From positions 17,099,795 through 17,163,794 of the forward strand of contig OZ026596.1 of assembly GCA_964020085.1 (NCBI GenBank): a stretch of 64,000 bases of DNA, given 5' to 3'. Each line of letters begins with the position of its first letter. Position 1 is the stretch's first letter. The position numbers were made by a program, and so were the translations under genes. The notes beneath the pieces were generated by a model that saw only the letters and a program-made list of their open reading frames with translations, made no database searches and had not been told where the DNA came from. Positions 62,521-64,000 of this stretch are shown in pieces. This DNA comes from Micromussa lordhowensis. Taxonomy: Eukaryota > Cnidaria > Anthozoa > Scleractinia > Lobophylliidae.

Positions 62521-64000
62521 GTTTATTTCGCGCCAACAATGACAGCTGTTTTGTTTATTTTGCGCCATTAATGACAGCGGTTTTATTTATTTTGCAGCAA
62601 CAATGACAGCTGTTTTGTTTATTTTGCGCCGACAATGACAGTTGTTTTGTTTAATTTGCGCCAACAATGACAGCTGCTTTGTTTATTTTGCGCCAACAAT
62701 GACAGCTGTTTTGTTTATTTTGAGCCAACAATGACAGCTGTTTTGTTTATTTTGTGCCAACAATGACAGCTGTTTTGTTTATTTTGCACCAACAAAGACA
62801 GCGGTTTTGTTTGTTTCGCGCCAACAATGACAGCTGTTTTATTTATTTTGCGCCAACAATGACAGCTGTTTTGGTTATTTTGCGCCAACAATGACAGCTG
62901 TTTTGTTTATTTTGCGCCAACAATGGAAGTAGTTTTGTTTACTTTGCGCAAACAATGACAGCTGTTTTGTTTATTTCGCGCCAACAATGACAGCTGTTTT
63001 GTTTATTTTGCGCCAACAATGACAGCTGTTTTGATTATTTTGCGCCCACAATGACAGCTGTGTTGTTTATTTTCAAACAACAATGACAGCTATTTTGTTT
63101 ACTTTGCGCCAATGCTGACAGCTGTTTTTTTATTTCGAACCAACAATGACAGCTGTTTTGTTTATTTTGCGCCAAAAATGACAGCTGTTTTGTTTATTTC
63201 GGGCCAACAATGACATCTGTTTTGTTTATTTGGCGCCAACAATGACAACTGTTTTGTTTATTTTGCGCAAACAATGACAGCTGTTTTGTTTATTTTGCGT
63301 CAAAAATGACAGCTGTTTTGTCTATTTTGCGCCAACAATGGCAGCTGTTTTGTTTATTTTGCGCCAACAATGACAGCTGTTTTGTTTATTTTGCGCTAAC
63401 AATGACAGCTGTTTTGTTTATTTTGCACCAACAATGACAGCTGTTTTCTTTATTTTGCGCCAACAATGACAGCTGTTTTGTTGATTTTGCGCCAACAATG
63501 ACAGCTGTTTTGTTTATTTTGCGCCAACAATGGCAGCTGTTTTGTTTATTTTGCGCCAACAATGACAGCTGTTTTGTCTATTTTGCGTCAAAAATGACAG
63601 CTGTTTTGTTTATTTTCCGCCAACAATGGCAGCTGTTTTGTTTATTTTGCGCCAACAATGACAGCTGTTTTGTTTATTTTGCGCTAACAATGACAGCTGT
63701 TTTGTTTATTTTGCGCCAACAATGACAGCTGTTTTGTTTATTTTGCGCCAACAATGACAGCTCTTTTGTTTATTTTGCGCCAACAATGACTGCTGTTTTG
63801 TTTATTTTGGGCCAACAATGATAGCTGTGTTGTTTATTTTGCACAAACCATGACAGCTATTTTGTTTATTTTGCGCCAACGCTGACAACTGTTTTTTTAT
63901 TTCGAACCAACAATGACAGCTGTTTTGTTTATTTTGCGCCGACAATGACAGCTGTTTTGTTTATTTCGCGCCAACAATGACAGCTGTTTTGTTTATTTTG
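62521..64000 (+). repeat. Right end of the visible satellite
   Basis: Continuous 32-bp units to the last base of the window. Rarer unit types occur here (TTTTCAAACAACAATG, TTTCGAACCAAC, GCGCCAA(T/C)GCTGACA), and a short repeat step is visible between about 63,080-63,140 and 63,840-63,920. The array end is not reached. Confidence 0.9.

Larger units (their letters stand above)
12320..64000 (+). repeat. Giant 32-bp satellite array (>51.6 kb, runs off the window)
   Basis: Head-to-tail copies of a 32-bp unit fill the rest of the window, roughly 1,600 copies in one orientation. A standard unit is at 12701-12732. It starts GCGCCAAC, has AACAATGACAG and the palindrome ACAGCTGT in the middle, and ends with TTTTGTTTATTTT; it is 37.5% G+C with 13 T to 7 A. 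Common variants are GCACC or GTGCC at the CpG, TTTCGCGCC at the unit junction, AATAAC, AATGAA, GGCAGC and GCGCCCC; single-base indels are frequent. No transposon, gene or unrelated spacer interrupts it. The left edge is at 12320; the right edge is not in the window. The open frames inside are periodic artefacts. The function is unknown; constitutive heterochromatin or a pericentromeric/subtelomeric satellite is the default expectation. Confidence 0.97.

Noticed and set aside
12320..64000. About fifty open frames of 60-171 codons on both strands in the array
   Set aside because: They all spell the same 32-residue cycle and its reverse-strand counterpart. They come from the 32-bp period and from single-base changes of the regular stop; no splice, start or codon-use evidence supports genes.
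12320..64000. CRISPR array
   Set aside because: The repeat length is in the right range, but there are no unique spacers: units are contiguous. The context is eukaryotic.
12320..64000. ACAGCTGT palindromes as terminators or hairpins
   Set aside because: An 8-bp self-complementary word without a loop makes no useful intramolecular hairpin, and it is simply part of every unit.

Overview
This window is eukaryotic, almost certainly metazoan. Short exons have canonical GT/AG borders, AATAAA signals are present, and the decayed mobile elements are typical of invertebrate genomes (Penelope-like, LINE, MITE and Polinton-type remnants). The element mix suggests a cnidarian, possibly an anthozoan, but that is an inference. 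No tRNA, rRNA, bacterial operon or CRISPR structure was seen.

The window has two unequal parts. Positions 1-12319 are ordinary A+T-rich single-copy sequence with scattered exons and transposon debris. In order it holds: a degenerate duplication (about 50-265); tentative exons of a minus-strand gene (about 300-470, 587-633, 3115-3240, 3483-3668, 3762-3855); a 62-bp minisatellite (about 769-1330) split by a fold-back element with a hammerhead-like core (962-1170); an 18-bp inverted-repeat pair (2620-2841); plus-strand exon candidates (4652-4764, 4832-5013); a 499-bp MITE (5590-6088); a Penelope-like remnant with a GIY-YIG domain between inverted repeats (about 6645-7460); and the last two exons and polyadenylation signal of a plus-strand gene (7492-7943). 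From 9457 to 12263 lies a broken, divergently transcribed gene pair. The minus-strand gene resembles the capsid-type genes of Polinton/adintovirus-like elements. The plus-strand gene encodes a long coiled coil with a hydrophobic tail. The capsid-type gene is split by a 5'-truncated LINE, which is itself interrupted by the 3' end of a second LINE.

Positions 12320-64000 (about 51.7 kb, roughly 1,600 copies) are one head-to-tail satellite with a 32-bp unit, always in the same orientation and without any foreign insertion, running off the right edge. Its first unit starts 56 bp after the stop codon of the coiled-coil pseudogene. It is built from nested long duplications: tandem steps of about 513, 861, 2,362, 2,719, 3,300 and 4,451 bp, and displaced copies about 7.7-7.9, 15.86 and 19.39 kb apart. 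Each unit packs together matches to the SOX, TALE, E-box and forkhead recognition cores.

The many open frames inside the array are a by-product of its period: 32 is not a multiple of three, so every frame reads the same 32-codon stretch. None should be taken as a gene. Exon calls rest on splice consensus, open frame and phase only, and element assignments rest on motif recognition without database searches.
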